Part shown: positions 9,990-20,339 of the stretch, piece after piece
How the letters are laid out: the number at the start of each line of letters is the position of its first letter
How positions within the stretch are numbered: position 1 is the stretch's first letter
From: Skeletonema tropicum
Taxonomy: Eukaryota; Bacillariophyta; Thalassiosirophyceae; Thalassiosirales; Thalassiosiraceae
DNA: 64,000 nt
Reading direction: 5' to 3'
Assembly: GCA_037178625.1 (NCBI GenBank)
Contig: CM074132.1
Location: forward strand, 1,364,001-1,428,000
The notes under the pieces: generated by a model
The model's input: the letters and a program-made list of their open reading frames with translations, nothing else
Told to the model about the DNA's origin: nothing
The model's database searches: none
Position numbers and translations under genes: made by a program

Positions 9990-10690
9990 CCACGTGATAG
10001 TGATAGTGATAGGCCACACTCCTCTTAGTATGGTACCTGCAATGGGAAAGTTCAGATCCAGCTTGCCCGAGAGATAGTTCCTGAATACCATGCTAAACTA
10101 ATCCTTTATTTTGCATGCACTAAATATTCAAGCTTCGGTCGAGCTTGAGCTTAAAGTTGGTTATAGTCGAGAGAAGCAGAGCTTACCCGTCATTTCGCTC
10201 GAAATTCCTGTCCGTCCGTCCGTCGTCCGTCGTGGAAAAAATCAATGAGACAAAGAAGGCGCGAACCCGCAAACCTACCAATGCCAAGAGAAGAGTAACT
10301 TTGGCAACTATGAACGCACGGTCTGGAATGGAAGGCTTTACGACAGCGGCAGCGATGTAAAATACTTGTGAAAAAGCAAGAGGAAGCAAATCTGTAGAAA
10401 GAGTCGGAAGTCGGAACAGACTGATGAACAGCCCAAAAGCGCTGTTTCAAATTGCAAGCCTCGTAAGTAGATAAAGAAGAGAAGAATAGAGTAAGTGATA
10501 CAAGAAAGAGAAAGAGCGCGGAATCGAGGTGTATGCGCATGCGATCGATGGGTCACAGTCGAGGAGAAACGATGTACCTGCATTACAAGTGGAACAGAGA
10601 GATTGGAGAGACGAATAGCCTGATGATTAAGATGTATGCCGAGAAGAAGAAAGAAAGTTCTTCACGAAGCTTGAGCTGCTGCGTACAATA
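9990..10690. other. Intergenic, no gene recognised
   Basis: Short ORFs only, with no family likeness. Purine-rich stretches occur around 10370-10680. It separates the RT remnant from repeat copy 3. Confidence 0.5.
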
Positions 10691-11027
10691 TATATATACA
10701 AGTCGTTGATAGCCCCTTCGTTGTTCATGGTTCTTGAGTAATGTGATACTACCAAAGAGGCTTGTCTTTAGAGTAAAACGATGGCAAAGTGATTCCCGCT
10801 AGCTGCATACACCACGTAAGTAGTCGTACGATACACCTCGATTCCGCATCAAGGAATATTTAGATGCTGTCAATCAAAAGATGAAAAATGAACTTCTTCC
10901 AGTCCATCGTCGACAAACTGAGCACTAATCTGATCCAGATCCATGCTGCGGAAGTGACAGCTTACATTTTAGTTATGCAACTATACACTTTATATATTGT
11001 ATTGTGATCACGGTGCGACAAGTGGTA

Positions 11028-11104
11028 ATCAGGAGATTCCGGGTTCGAATCCCGGGCAGGATTCCAACGTCCTGTTGGCCCAACGGTAAGGCGCCTGACT
11101 ACGG
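11028..11104 (+). tRNA. Permuted tRNA-Arg(ACG), copy 3
   Basis: Same permuted design as copy 1: 3' half 11028-11062, linker TCCAAC including the discriminator T (11063-11068), 5' half 11069-11104. All stems are preserved and the anticodon is ACG. The GTGG(TAA) upstream and CTAC(GGT) loop sequences that build the bulge-helix-bulge are unchanged. A T6 run follows 4 nt after the last tRNA base. Confidence 0.82.
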
Positions 11105-11108
11105 TCCC

Positions 11109-11114
11109 TTTTTT
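11109..11114 (+). terminator. Pol III T-run terminator after permuted tRNA
   Basis: Six consecutive T starting five bases after the 5'-half end. This is the standard Pol III stop, and it is positioned for a transcript whose last tRNA part is the 5' half. Confidence 0.65.
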
Positions 11115-11159
11115 GTCTCTTTGCGTGGTGCATCGGATACTTTTTGCCAGGTCTTGTAT

Positions 11160-11630
11160 CACGACGGTTCACGTTCACCAAGCGTTGGGGAAGGTGAACG
11201 TGAGTCGCCAATAACAAAATTGTTTATGGCATGAGGTGCGCCGCTAACAACGTTTCCAGTCGCCAAATTCGTCAGGTAAATTATGGCGAATATAAATTTC
11301 ATTGTTAGTGATTTGATAGGCTCTATAACCTGATAGAATCTCTGCCTCCCAAGGCTCCAATCGATGCTATATTGATTAGAGTAGGAGTAAAGATTATGAT
11401 TATCTTATCCATCTATCATCTATCTATCTATCTACGTACGTATAATCTACCAAGTGTCAACTGGAAAATTCCAATTTTTCCAGATTTGTGTCACAAACAA
11501 TGACGAAATGCGCTTATAGCGTGTCTTTTAATGTGTCATTATACTATTCTGTTACAGAAGTGGAGAAATAACGAGAGCATGCGCGCGAGAGACGCTAACC
11601 GTCATTTTCACGCGTAGCTGAACCGTCGTG
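11160..11630. mobile_element. 471-bp TIR element (MITE) with GTAT target duplication
   Basis: 12-bp perfect terminal inverted repeats CACGACGGTTCA / TGAACCGTCGTG, with GTAT directly repeated outside both ends (11156-11159 and 11631-11634). Copy 4 of the surrounding repeat lacks the insert, confirming it. No coding potential. A second internal hairpin (CACGTTCACC/GGTGAACGTG) lies near the left end. Confidence 0.8.
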
Positions 11631-12210
11631 GTATAGGAGGAGATGCTCCATTGAGTAGAAGTATGTACATCCTGCCTGTCTTGTAGGAGGAGATACTCCA
11701 TTGAGAGATACATAGTCGAGAATTCTTAGATGTAAGTTGGGTCGATGGATAAATAGTAGTCGAGAACCTGTCAATCAACAACAACAAACCCAAGTCGCTT
11801 TTGCTTTTGAAGACTGTCTTCAGCATTGCGTCCAGCAGCAGCAGAAGTGAGGATGAGGAGTGAGCGAGTACATCCCGGTGCAGTCAGTATGCTACACTTG
11901 TCAGCTGTGGTCAGGACTTCGCTATGGCCTCGGGGCGTGTTCGGCATCGGTAGCAGAGCTTAAAAAGGGCTTAATTTCTGCAGATTCAATCTCGGTTTTA
12001 CTGGATCAATTACCAAAGAATGGCGGTATCTTCCCCCACCCCCTGCTGTAGGGGGGGCATGGGCTTATATGATTCGACAGTGGAGACGACTGCTGCCACA
12101 CCCACACTCTTGCTTCCTTCCTCCAGCATTACGATAACATCCCGAAACCTACGGATAAGGATCGTCATCTGGGCTTCACGATGAACGTGGCAATACGTCA
12201 TCTGCAAATA

Positions 12211-13290
12211 GAATAAGCGATAGAGATGATTTTTTCCTGGTATAATTCCTACGTAGGCCCCCAAGTAGGAATTTTGGTGTTTCACTCACAAAACAACCAT
12301 GATAAAAATGACTTCTACTACGGAGGCCAAAATCACAAACAGCGATATTCGTACCAAACCAATGGTACAACCTTTTTGGTGATGATCATACGAGTGAGTC
12401 CTATGAAGGAACCACCCAAATATTTACTTGCAGAGATACGCCCATTTAGATTTTGCTAGTAATTCTCTCTAACAATAATTTTGTCCAGTAGTTAGACGAT
12501 TTTACTAGCAAATCTAGATGCCAATTTTGTCGAGCATATCTGAGATATGGAACCCAAACGTGCATTGCTCATCTCCTGAGATATAGAAGAATACGACTCT
12601 ATCACTTGTTCGAATCGCCTAACCCCCCCTGTGAATTACGCCGATGGCGTCGAAAGACCGGCGCGTGCGGGGAGGGACCCGCGAGCGCCTGAAAAAAAAA
12701 TCTGGGAACTAGCGAACGGACCTGTCGATTCATGTTGTCCGCGAACGGCTTATTAATAATCTTCGAATGAATTTGAAATTTATCTAGCGTGTTACGTCAT
12801 TGTTACATTTTGTTACCTAAAAAGGTGAATCGTTACGAATGTTACTGTCGTTTCGCGTCGCACAGTCATACTACCTACAATCAATTCGATTGATCGAATA
12901 AAGAATAAAGCAATGCGCTGCCCGCTTAAGCAATGAAACGGCTAGCAATGCGAAAGAAAAGAGTAATAACTTTTAATAGCAACATAGAGTATTGTAGTGA
13001 GACGAATCTGCCGCCGACCCCATCGCCTGCCTTTCGCAGGCATGGGGTCGGCGCGCTTGAAAATCGATGACGATGATGCCTGACTTCCTGCGGTTACCGC
13101 CTCTCTTTCAGCTGGCGTGCAGGCGCCTACATACACTGCTTATCTCTTCTATCTTCTAGCACATTTAGGGCTCTCTCGTTCCGCCATAAAAGCACTTGTG
13201 GCAGATTTGAGATTTTGGCCAAAGCTAGTAGGCTCTGCGGCCGCCATGGTCAAAAAATGTGCTCGAAACACCAAATTTCAGGTCTGTCCG
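12211..13290. other. Unidentified insert inside retroelement pseudogene
   Basis: Non-coding sequence lying between two colinear blocks of the pseudogene. It begins close to a TTCCTACGTAGG..AAGTAGGAA inverted motif that recurs near other MITEs in the window. No clear termini were found, so its class is unknown. Confidence 0.4.
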
Positions 13291-13441
13291 GATCTCTATC
13301 GCTTATTGGGGGTACCGGGTTGCCCGTTTCGCTACGATTTTGGCACTTGGGGGCATCTAGCGACTGATTTGTGGACTATATTCTTCTAGGAAAAACTCCA
13401 TGAGCTGGGGATCACCCTTGATCTCAAGTGTGATGACATTC

Positions 13442-13543
13442 CACTCCCTCGGCGAGGAGACAAAGCCATATGGGTCTGCGAGGAAACGAGATCACTCCCT
13501 CGGCGAGGAGACAAAGCCATATGGGTCTGCGAGGAAACGATTT
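13442..13543 (+). repeat. 51-bp tandem duplication, two copies
   Basis: A 51-bp unit starting CACTCCCTCGGCGAGG is repeated once head to tail. It is in frame (17 codons, HSLGEETKPYGSARKR), inside the retroelement pseudogene. Confidence 0.9.
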
Positions 13544-15124
13544 GTTGCGGGTCAATCGAGTACGGAAGGCACAAGAGACCATCTTCCTCTCAGATATCAC
13601 TTCTGCTATGGAAAATATCTGGAGCGTCACTTACTGGAGGGGCATTGGATAGACTCCGAGGAGAGGCTGTTAGGGAAGCATCGGTCTAAGCTACTTTTTG
13701 GTCCAGAATTTCCAACTGCCGCGGACTTCAAACTGTGGAAGAAATCGTGATGCTGGAGGACGGTTGGGAGATTGGATTACTGAACACAGAAACTCTGGCA
13801 GTGGAGATGCATGATACGGACGACATGATCCATGAATACTCGCACGACAGGGACTCCGGGGATAGAGCACATGTGCTACATGCGTCACGGCAGCTTGAAC
13901 AACCTTCCAACACCACGGTCCCGGCAACCATCCACGAATGACAATGGCACGGTTAGACTGATGCAGAGAGGGCCTCCACTAGTTACAGTAACAAAGACTA
14001 CCGTCTATGCAACATTTCGAGAGAGGCTGTTCAGCAAAGGAGGTACATGGATGTGGAACGACTTTGTCAGTCTAAGGATCCGGCATAGATTGTAGCAGCC
14101 ATTCAAAGAGGATCTCTCTTTTGCTGTGCAGATGGATCCTATATCAAAGATTTGCAGGTGACGTATGTGGGGCGGCTTGGATTCTGTATTGCGCGGAGAC
14201 GGGGCGATCACTTCAGGGGGGAATTTACGGAGCAATCCAAATGGGCAGGCAGCTATAGCTATAGCTATAGGGGAGCAGCTGGGCATGTTAGCCATCTATA
14301 TCTTACTCCTGACAGCAGAGGAGCACTATGAGATTCTTTCCAACGCTAACATCTTTTGCGACAATCTAGGGACGATCCACACATTTTCGGCGAAGTATGC
14401 ACGGGTTTCGTCATCGGCCGAGAACAACGATATTCTGCGGGTGCTGAAGAAAATACAGTCCCTTTCCAAACTAGCTCACAAACTGTCCCATGTCAAGGTT
14501 CATCAGGATGATAGAGGTTGAGATATGATGCACTGTCATTAGAGGAAGCTCAATGTGATTTGCGACAAGAGAGCCAAACAGGCTTTGCGGCGGGCAGTCA
14601 ATACGTTGTTGGATCATCCAGTCACAATGACCTTCCCACTAGAGTTAGAGCTGGCAGGGTTTTAACAATAAGAAACAGACCGCGAAAGTTGCTACAGAGC
14701 TCCGATATTACATTGGCAAGGAAAGAGCAAAACAGTTTCATGTTTATGCCGATGAAGGACTGATGCCACCCTCTATCTTCGACTCAGTTGCATGGGAACC
14801 TCTTCGGGATTTACTAGGGCGCCGGCCCCAGATGTTCCGACTTTGGTATGCTCAGCGTTGTGTCCCATCTGCGGGTGTTACGAAACGGCTGATCACTTGA
14901 AACGGTGTACAAGCGGGATAAGAAGGGAACTGCTCAGTGATAGCATTGAAAACCTATTGGAATAGATGAGAGACCATCAAACCCACCCCGACCTCATGAT
15001 TTGGCTCCCACGGTATATTGCAGCCCAAGGCAACAAGTTGTTTTTGGATCTGCCTGATCGTTAAGGTTATGGCGACATTATGTCTCAAGCAATGAGACAG
15101 GATGGTAATAGGCTGGATAGGATA

Positions 15125-17229
15125 CCAGTCTAAAACTAGTCTGTTCCTTAAGTTTCGAGTCTGTTCCTTAAGATACCCTGAATTTTCTTTTTGCTTGTTT
15201 CGGACACCCTAGTGACCGATTTGAGTGAATCCAAGCCAGGGGGAGTCGGCGAGGACACTGTAGAGGAGGTTGCTATGCTTGGTGTCGGCCTCCGAGGCGG
15301 TATAGGAGCAGATCGAACGCTGTAATGTCAACAATGCTGAATTGCTGTGTTTTGAGGTGCGATTTCCGTTTCAGGGAATCTTTTTGCTCGTACATACCTT
15401 GAGATATGTGGTACGGTATAATAAATGACGCCGGCGCAATCGCACACACTGCATTATCATTGATGATGAAATTAATGTCAATCGCATCCATAAAGGCAGC
15501 GCCTAAATAATTAATGATAACATCTCTAGATAACTCAGCGGCTCTTCCTTTGCGGCGAATTATTTGACGATGCCGACAGGAGTTCCACGCCGTCGCGGTG
15601 CTCTCCCGCACGCCGAAGGGGAACGGCCGTTAGATGCTGGTGGACGCAAGCGCCGTCATAAAGATGATAGCAATAGTAATAATGACAGTCGGCAGCCAAA
15701 ATCTAGGCGGCAGAAGAAGAATCAACATGAATCTGCTGCACCTCCGCCTCCGTCCCAAAAATTGACACCGGAGATGAAGGCACTACAAGATTCAATCGTC
15801 GACTCATACGCCGAGAAAGTGAATGCACTCTCAGGACAAAATCGTGCCGCTGTTTATGGAGAGAGGAAGAAACTATACAACGAGGCGGAACAATTATACG
15901 GGGGGTGGTTGACTGCAAAAAGGATCGAGAATAGGGCGACTTATTTAAAGGGTAGGAGAAAATCTCGGAATCCTTCCCCCACAGAGGCAACTAGCAATGC
16001 ATCACAGAGGAGCACTACATCCCTTGACATAAGTGATATTCGTTCCGTCGAAGCGCCCCAACCCGACGCAACAGCGTGCCACCCAACCAAAGAGTCTCAT
16101 ACCGTAGACGTGTCCCCTGATTGTAGTACAACCGCATCTGAATCATCCTCGACATCCACCACCGGTTTCCTCCCATCTCTCTCTCTCCCAGTGACAGTCA
16201 CGGCACATTATATACAAGCATGATAAATAATAAACTACCACGGTATCGTCGTTGTTTTTTTGCCTCGAAACATTTTATAGTCATGATGGATCTTTTCACT
16301 AACGTGAAGCAATAGAGTCTACAGACTGCAGACACAAGTAAGATTTTCTCCAATCCATGACTCTCCCCCCAAGAAATCTCCAAACATTTGTCTCCCTCTA
16401 GAGAGTTATCACACGTTGGATGAAACTCTCAAATCGTTTGAAGAATCTTTTATTGATCGGTGCAGTGGCGTTACCTCATTCTTGGATGATAACTGCTGCT
16501 GCTTCAATATTAGTTTTGATCCGCCCCTCCCGGGTTAAGTCATTATTTACGTCACATCAAATTATCTTCCAAATAACGGTTGGCGAAACATCCCAACCGC
16601 ACCCATTCTTTTCTATGACCATAATAACGCTTTCTAAGACGGGATTGGAGCCTTGAGACAAGTACCAGTGCCCGATATGCACTATATTGTCATGAAGACG
16701 AAGTATGTATTTTTGACCCACGGTCATTTCAGAGTGTACTGAGAGTCATTGGCGACTCCGCCAAGCCCAAAATTCATCTCAGAGCATGGCAAGGGAGTGG
16801 ATAGGACGGGGCGCAGTGATTTATTGGCATGGACCCATGCGTATTACTGTGAGGGAGGTCAAAGAGGCGACGAATGAACATGTTGCGGTTGTGAAATGGA
16901 AATGAAAAGATACCCTGAATTTTTGGATTGAATTAGATCTCAGATATCGCTAACATCTGCATTTTATCACGTAAAAAGATGAATATTAGCGATAAAGGAA
17001 CAGACTGATTCGGGGTCTAAAAGCGTCCAAATCAATCAATATTACATTCTTTGAGTGCTTCGATCTCAGTCAATACCCGACCAATCATAGTGATAATTGG
17101 ACGTACACGAATGAGCATTACCTCAGCCGCAGTCAGCTTCAATGGGCGGCTTAATCGGCTGGAAAATGACCGAGATCGAAGAGTGCAAAGATACCCTGAA
17201 ACTTAAGGAACAAACTAGTTTTAGACTGG
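15125..17229. mobile_element. 2.1-kb TIR DNA transposon with TA target duplication
   Basis: Terminal inverted repeats of about 32 bp (15125-15156 and 17198-17229, starting CCAGTCTAAAACTAGT, one mismatch seen) with TA on both outer sides. Taking out the element and one TA restores the host frame L-D-R-I-G-W-R-H-F of the retroelement pseudogene, which proves the borders. Subterminal GATACCCTGAA motifs occur at 15172, about 16910 and 17190. TA duplication suggests Tc1/mariner-like or a related superfamily, but I find no DDE transposase, so it may be non-autonomous. Confidence 0.85.
15570..16223 (+). CDS. Hypothetical basic protein carried by TIR transposon
   Basis: 217-residue ORF (ATG at 15570; the frame also offers a TTG six bases earlier). 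Basic N-terminal region with RKRRHK and KSRRQKKN runs that look like nuclear-localisation signals, a helical middle (LTPEMKALQDSIVDSYAEKVNALSGQ...YNEAEQLYGGWLTAKRIENRATY) and a Ser/Thr-rich tail. I do not recognise the family. Being the only substantial ORF between the TIRs, it could be a DNA-binding accessory protein of the element; that is inference. Confidence 0.5.
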   Translation: MPTGVPRRRGALPHAEGERPLDAGGRKRRHKDDSNSNNDSRQPKSRRQKKNQHESAAPPPPSQKLTPEMKALQDSIVDSYAEKVNALSGQNRAAVYGERKKLYNEAEQLYGGWLTAKRIENRATYLKGRRKSRNPSPTEATSNASQRSTTSLDISDIRSVEAPQPDATACHPTKESHTVDVSPDCSTTASESSSTSTTGFLPSLSLPVTVTAHYIQA

Positions 17230-17719
17230 TAGGATGGAGACACTTCACGGAGTGGAAGTGCTCACAGGGCTGCTGCAATTGCAGCAAGATTCTCTCCTAA
17301 GCATGCCGTTGCGTTTGGCAATTGACAGCTGGGCGAAAGGTTTCCGGATCACAGCTACTCTCTCTCACACACACGCAATGGATCTGTCGAAATCTCACCA
17401 AGCATCACAAAATAGAAGGTACAAAGGTCTTGGCTTCAAGGGAACAAGTGCTCCGCAAGTAAAAGTTGCGAAAACAGCTTGCGACCAAAGAAGCCCCCTC
17501 TACGTCTCGCCCCCGTCCCCGTATTTAAGCATACACCTCGATCTGAAGCTAAGGCCTCCCCAACTCCCAGGCCAAGGCCAAGTCTACCGCCAGACCTACG
17601 GTCGCTGCGTAACGGTCGTCTTGAGCTGTTTCTGGGGAATGGGACCTATTTCGATCGGTTCTAGAGAATTTCTCACTTGCTCTGCCAGGACCAGGAGGGG
17701 GTAAGGTTCATGTTCATAG

Positions 17720-18025
17720 AGACGCACTGCTTTCGCTTCGCCCACCGCAATGGATTAACGATGAAATCATCAATGGGTTTCTTCGTCGAGTACTTTTCCC
17801 GAAGGTGAACTCACAACGGGTCTATTTTTCTTCAACTAGTTTTTCATGTCAGCACTTCTCCAGACGGGGCTGGATGGGCAATCGGAACCCATCTATTACT
17901 ACAACAATGTACGTTCTTGGGCTTGGGGAGTACTCTGAGGAGAAAGAATGGGATTTGGGAGTACGGGAGATACACGTGCCGATCAACCGAGGTATGAGTC
18001 ACTGGCTGCTCCTCCGCGCTGATAC
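17720..18025 (+). pseudogene. ULP1/C48-type cysteine protease remnant
   Basis: Short blocks match the SUMO-protease fold: PPQWINDEIINGFLRRVLFPK (17737-17800), YYYNNVRSWAWG (17895-17930) and a V-P-I-N-..-S-H-W stretch (REIHVPINRGMSHWLLL, about 17965-18015), where the His before Trp is the catalytic His of this family. The blocks lie in different frames and the Cys end is missing. ULP1-like genes often travel with eukaryotic transposons. It abuts repeat copy 4. Confidence 0.55.
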
Positions 18026-18320
18026 AGTACTAGTAATAGAAGCTTGTCTTTAGAGTAAAACGAGGGCAAAGTGATTCCCGCTAGCTGCAATACACCACGT
18101 AAGTACTACATATGAGTCGTACGATACACCTCGATTCCGCATCAAGGAATATTTAGATGCTGTCAATCAAAAGATGAAAAATGAACTTCTTCCAGTCCAT
18201 CGTCAACAAACTGAGCACTAATCTGATCCAGATCCATGCTGCGGAAGTGACAGCTTACATTTTAGTTATGCAACTATACACTTTATATATTGTATTGTGA
18301 TCACGGTGCGACAAGTGGTA

Positions 18321-18397
18321 ATCAGGAGATTCCGGGTTCGAATCCCGGGCAGGATTCCAACGTCCTGTTGGCCCAACGGTAAGGCGCCTGACTACGG
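18321..18397 (+). tRNA. Permuted tRNA-Arg(ACG), copy 4
   Basis: 3' half 18321-18355, linker TCCAAC (discriminator included), 5' half 18362-18397. Sequence of the tRNA parts equals copy 3, with anticodon ACG, intact stems and intact bulge-helix-bulge flanks. A T6 stop follows. Confidence 0.82.
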
Positions 18398-18401
18398 TCC
18401 C

Positions 18402-18407
18402 TTTTTT
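18402..18407 (+). terminator. Pol III T-run terminator after permuted tRNA
   Basis: Six T residues, same spacing from the 5' half as in copy 3. Confidence 0.65.
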
Positions 18408-18710
18408 GTCTCTTTGCGTGGTGCATCGGATACTTTTTGCCAGGTCATAGGAGGAGATGCTCCATTGAGTAGAAGGATGTACTTCTACATAGTCGAGAAT
18501 TCTTGGGGTCGATGGATAAATAGTAGTCGAGAACCTGTCAATCAACAACAACGAACCCAAGTCGCTTTTGCTTTTGAAGACTGTCTTCAGCATTGCGTCC
18601 AGCAGCAGCAGAAGTGAGGATGAGGAGTGAGCGAGTTAGTTCCATTACTGGGAAATGACGCAAACCCTGCGGAGTGTAGGTGCGTAGTTATTCGAGTTTC
18701 TAATCTGCTA

Positions 18711-19118
18711 GAGGGGCGGGAGGGTGATTATATCGACTGCATTCATCCGATCGATTCAACGTGCATACATAGCTAGAGGAACTCGGCCAAGGGAAGAAGG
18801 GATGCTTTTAGCACGACTCACAAGAACGAAACAAAGCCCAATCAGATTGAATCAAATGCGATTATGTTTTTCAAGACTACATAGGTCTGCGCCGATATAT
18901 GCTGATGTTTCATTGAACCCATTTATCAACAAAAACGTTGATACGCACCGCTCCACCCCAACCTTTTCACTAAGACACGTACGATAAATTTTAGACGTCG
19001 ACTTTCTCTGCTTCTTCAACATTCCTATCGTATGAAGTATTTCGAATCCAGCAATTAAGACACTAAGTATATATACTTGTAAAGATACAGACAAGATAAT
19101 ATCCACTTCTCTTAACAC
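18711..19118. other. Intergenic, no gene recognised
   Basis: Two opposing short ORFs without family likeness lie between repeat copy 4 and the dehydrogenase 3' end. Confidence 0.5.
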
Positions 19119-19121
19119 ACC

Positions 19122-19459
19122 TTACCTAACCTTCTTCGAACTCTCATCCTGAATATCAATCTTGTTCTGCGTAGTCTTCGCAATGCCCCCCAACCCCTTC
19201 GACTTACTCTGCTTCGGCAACCAATTCTCTCTAAACCATACAATCGTTTCATCCCACCCCTCACGAAATCCAATGATTGGTTCAAACTTCAAATCTGTTT
19301 CGGCAGCCTTGATATCAAACCATCTGTGCATTGTCAACACGATTACATTAAAAGTATTCAATTTCAAGATAACTCCAAATATTTTTTGTAATACATCACA
19401 GATTGACGCAATGAAAAGTAACAATCCCTTGGGCAAATGGAATTTACCCCATAGACTAG
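19122..19459 (-). CDS. 3-beta-HSD / sterol-4-alpha-carboxylate 3-dehydrogenase-like, C-terminal part
   Basis: Only the last roughly 112 codons are visible; the rest falls in the assembly gap. The segment LTMHRWFDIKAAETDLKFEP...FREGWDETIVWFRENWLP is the characteristic C-terminal end of 3-beta-hydroxysteroid dehydrogenase family members related to NSDHL, which remove the C4 carboxyl of sterol precursors in the ER using NAD(P). A hydrophobic stretch (GLLLFIASICDVLQKIFGVILKL) precedes it, as usual in the membrane-bound members. The NAD-binding Rossmann half and catalytic YxxxK are not in view, so the exact substrate is uncertain. Confidence 0.75.
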
Positions 19460-19959
19460 NNNNNNNNNNNNNNNNNNNNNNNNNNNNNNNNNNNNNNNNN
19501 NNNNNNNNNNNNNNNNNNNNNNNNNNNNNNNNNNNNNNNNNNNNNNNNNNNNNNNNNNNNNNNNNNNNNNNNNNNNNNNNNNNNNNNNNNNNNNNNNNNN
19601 NNNNNNNNNNNNNNNNNNNNNNNNNNNNNNNNNNNNNNNNNNNNNNNNNNNNNNNNNNNNNNNNNNNNNNNNNNNNNNNNNNNNNNNNNNNNNNNNNNNN
19701 NNNNNNNNNNNNNNNNNNNNNNNNNNNNNNNNNNNNNNNNNNNNNNNNNNNNNNNNNNNNNNNNNNNNNNNNNNNNNNNNNNNNNNNNNNNNNNNNNNNN
19801 NNNNNNNNNNNNNNNNNNNNNNNNNNNNNNNNNNNNNNNNNNNNNNNNNNNNNNNNNNNNNNNNNNNNNNNNNNNNNNNNNNNNNNNNNNNNNNNNNNNN
19901 NNNNNNNNNNNNNNNNNNNNNNNNNNNNNNNNNNNNNNNNNNNNNNNNNNNNNNNNNNN
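19460..19959. other. Assembly gap (500 N)
   Basis: Exactly 500 N, a conventional placeholder of unknown true length. Open frames crossing it are artefacts. Confidence 1.
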
Positions 19960-20230
19960 TAGTAGCAGAAGCAACGAAAGGGAAAGAAATCATCATCGCA
20001 GTGCCAGCATTGGCTTTTACTTTTTTTTTTACTTTTTTTGGTGATGAGGATGGTCGTCCAGTCCAAAAATGACGAAGATTGGTCGAAAATATGAAAAGAA
20101 CGGTGAAAATTCCGAACAATATTTTATCCTACTACCTATCGTACATATCAAATCTCACGACTGATTCAGTTCGCAAATAGGCTTCTCGTGCTTCTCATTA
20201 TGACGAACTCCCAGGATGATATGCAGAGCT

Positions 20231-20240
20231 CATAAAAAGC
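20231..20240 (+). promoter_or_regulatory. TATA-like element of secreted Cys-rich gene A
   Basis: CATAAAAAGC, about 109 bp before the start codon. It is kept in all four paralogs (21856, 25376, 27809) within a conserved upstream tract beginning ATATGCAGAGCT, so it is the likely core promoter. Confidence 0.45.
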
Positions 20241-20339
20241 ATCAACAAAGAATCATTGCATCATTACAATCAAGAAAATAGTAAATCAAAGTCAAAGTGA
20301 ATAGGTATCGTGAAAAGTGAAAGGACATAATATATAAGG

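Larger units (their letters stand above)
10701..11868. repeat. Segmental repeat, copy 3 (with inserted MITE)
   Basis: Carries the first codons of the LRR gene (10701-10735), the upstream region, a complete permuted tRNA-Arg and the distal block, ending at about 11868. A 471-bp element (11160-11630) interrupts it; copy 4 preserves the empty site. Confidence 0.85.
11869..17700 (+). pseudogene. Retroelement RNase H-type polyprotein pseudogene, interrupted
   Basis: Decayed but ordered coding blocks of a second diatom retroelement gene: CYTCQLWSGLRYGLGACSAS (11890-11950), GLYDSTVETTAAT and QHYDNIPKP..RHLGFTMNVAIRHLQIE (12060-12210), GVPGCPFRYDFGTWGHLATDLWT and LGITLDLKCDDIPLPRRGDKAIW (13310-13475), an RNase H-like core with IFCDNLGTIHTFSAKYA and HKLSHVKVHQDD (14230-14515), then YAQRCVPSAG (14850-14880) and LTHTQWICRNLTKHHK (17360-17420). 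Stops and shifts are frequent. It is split by about 1.1 kb of foreign sequence (about 12210-13290) and by a TIR transposon (15125-17229). Confidence 0.65.
18026..18710. repeat. Segmental repeat, copy 4
   Basis: Same segment as copies 1 and 3, but it begins downstream of the LRR codons, carries a full permuted tRNA-Arg and keeps the distal block uninterrupted. It shows the empty site for the MITE at 11160-11630 and for the Penelope-like element. Confidence 0.85.

Noticed and set aside
13442..13543. Two spaced identical units resembling a CRISPR start
   Set aside because: Head-to-tail 51-bp duplication without spacers, in a eukaryotic pseudogene.
19122..20119. Long ORFs spanning the N block on both strands
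   Set aside because: They are open only because N was translated as X; just the 19122-19459 part is real coding sequence.
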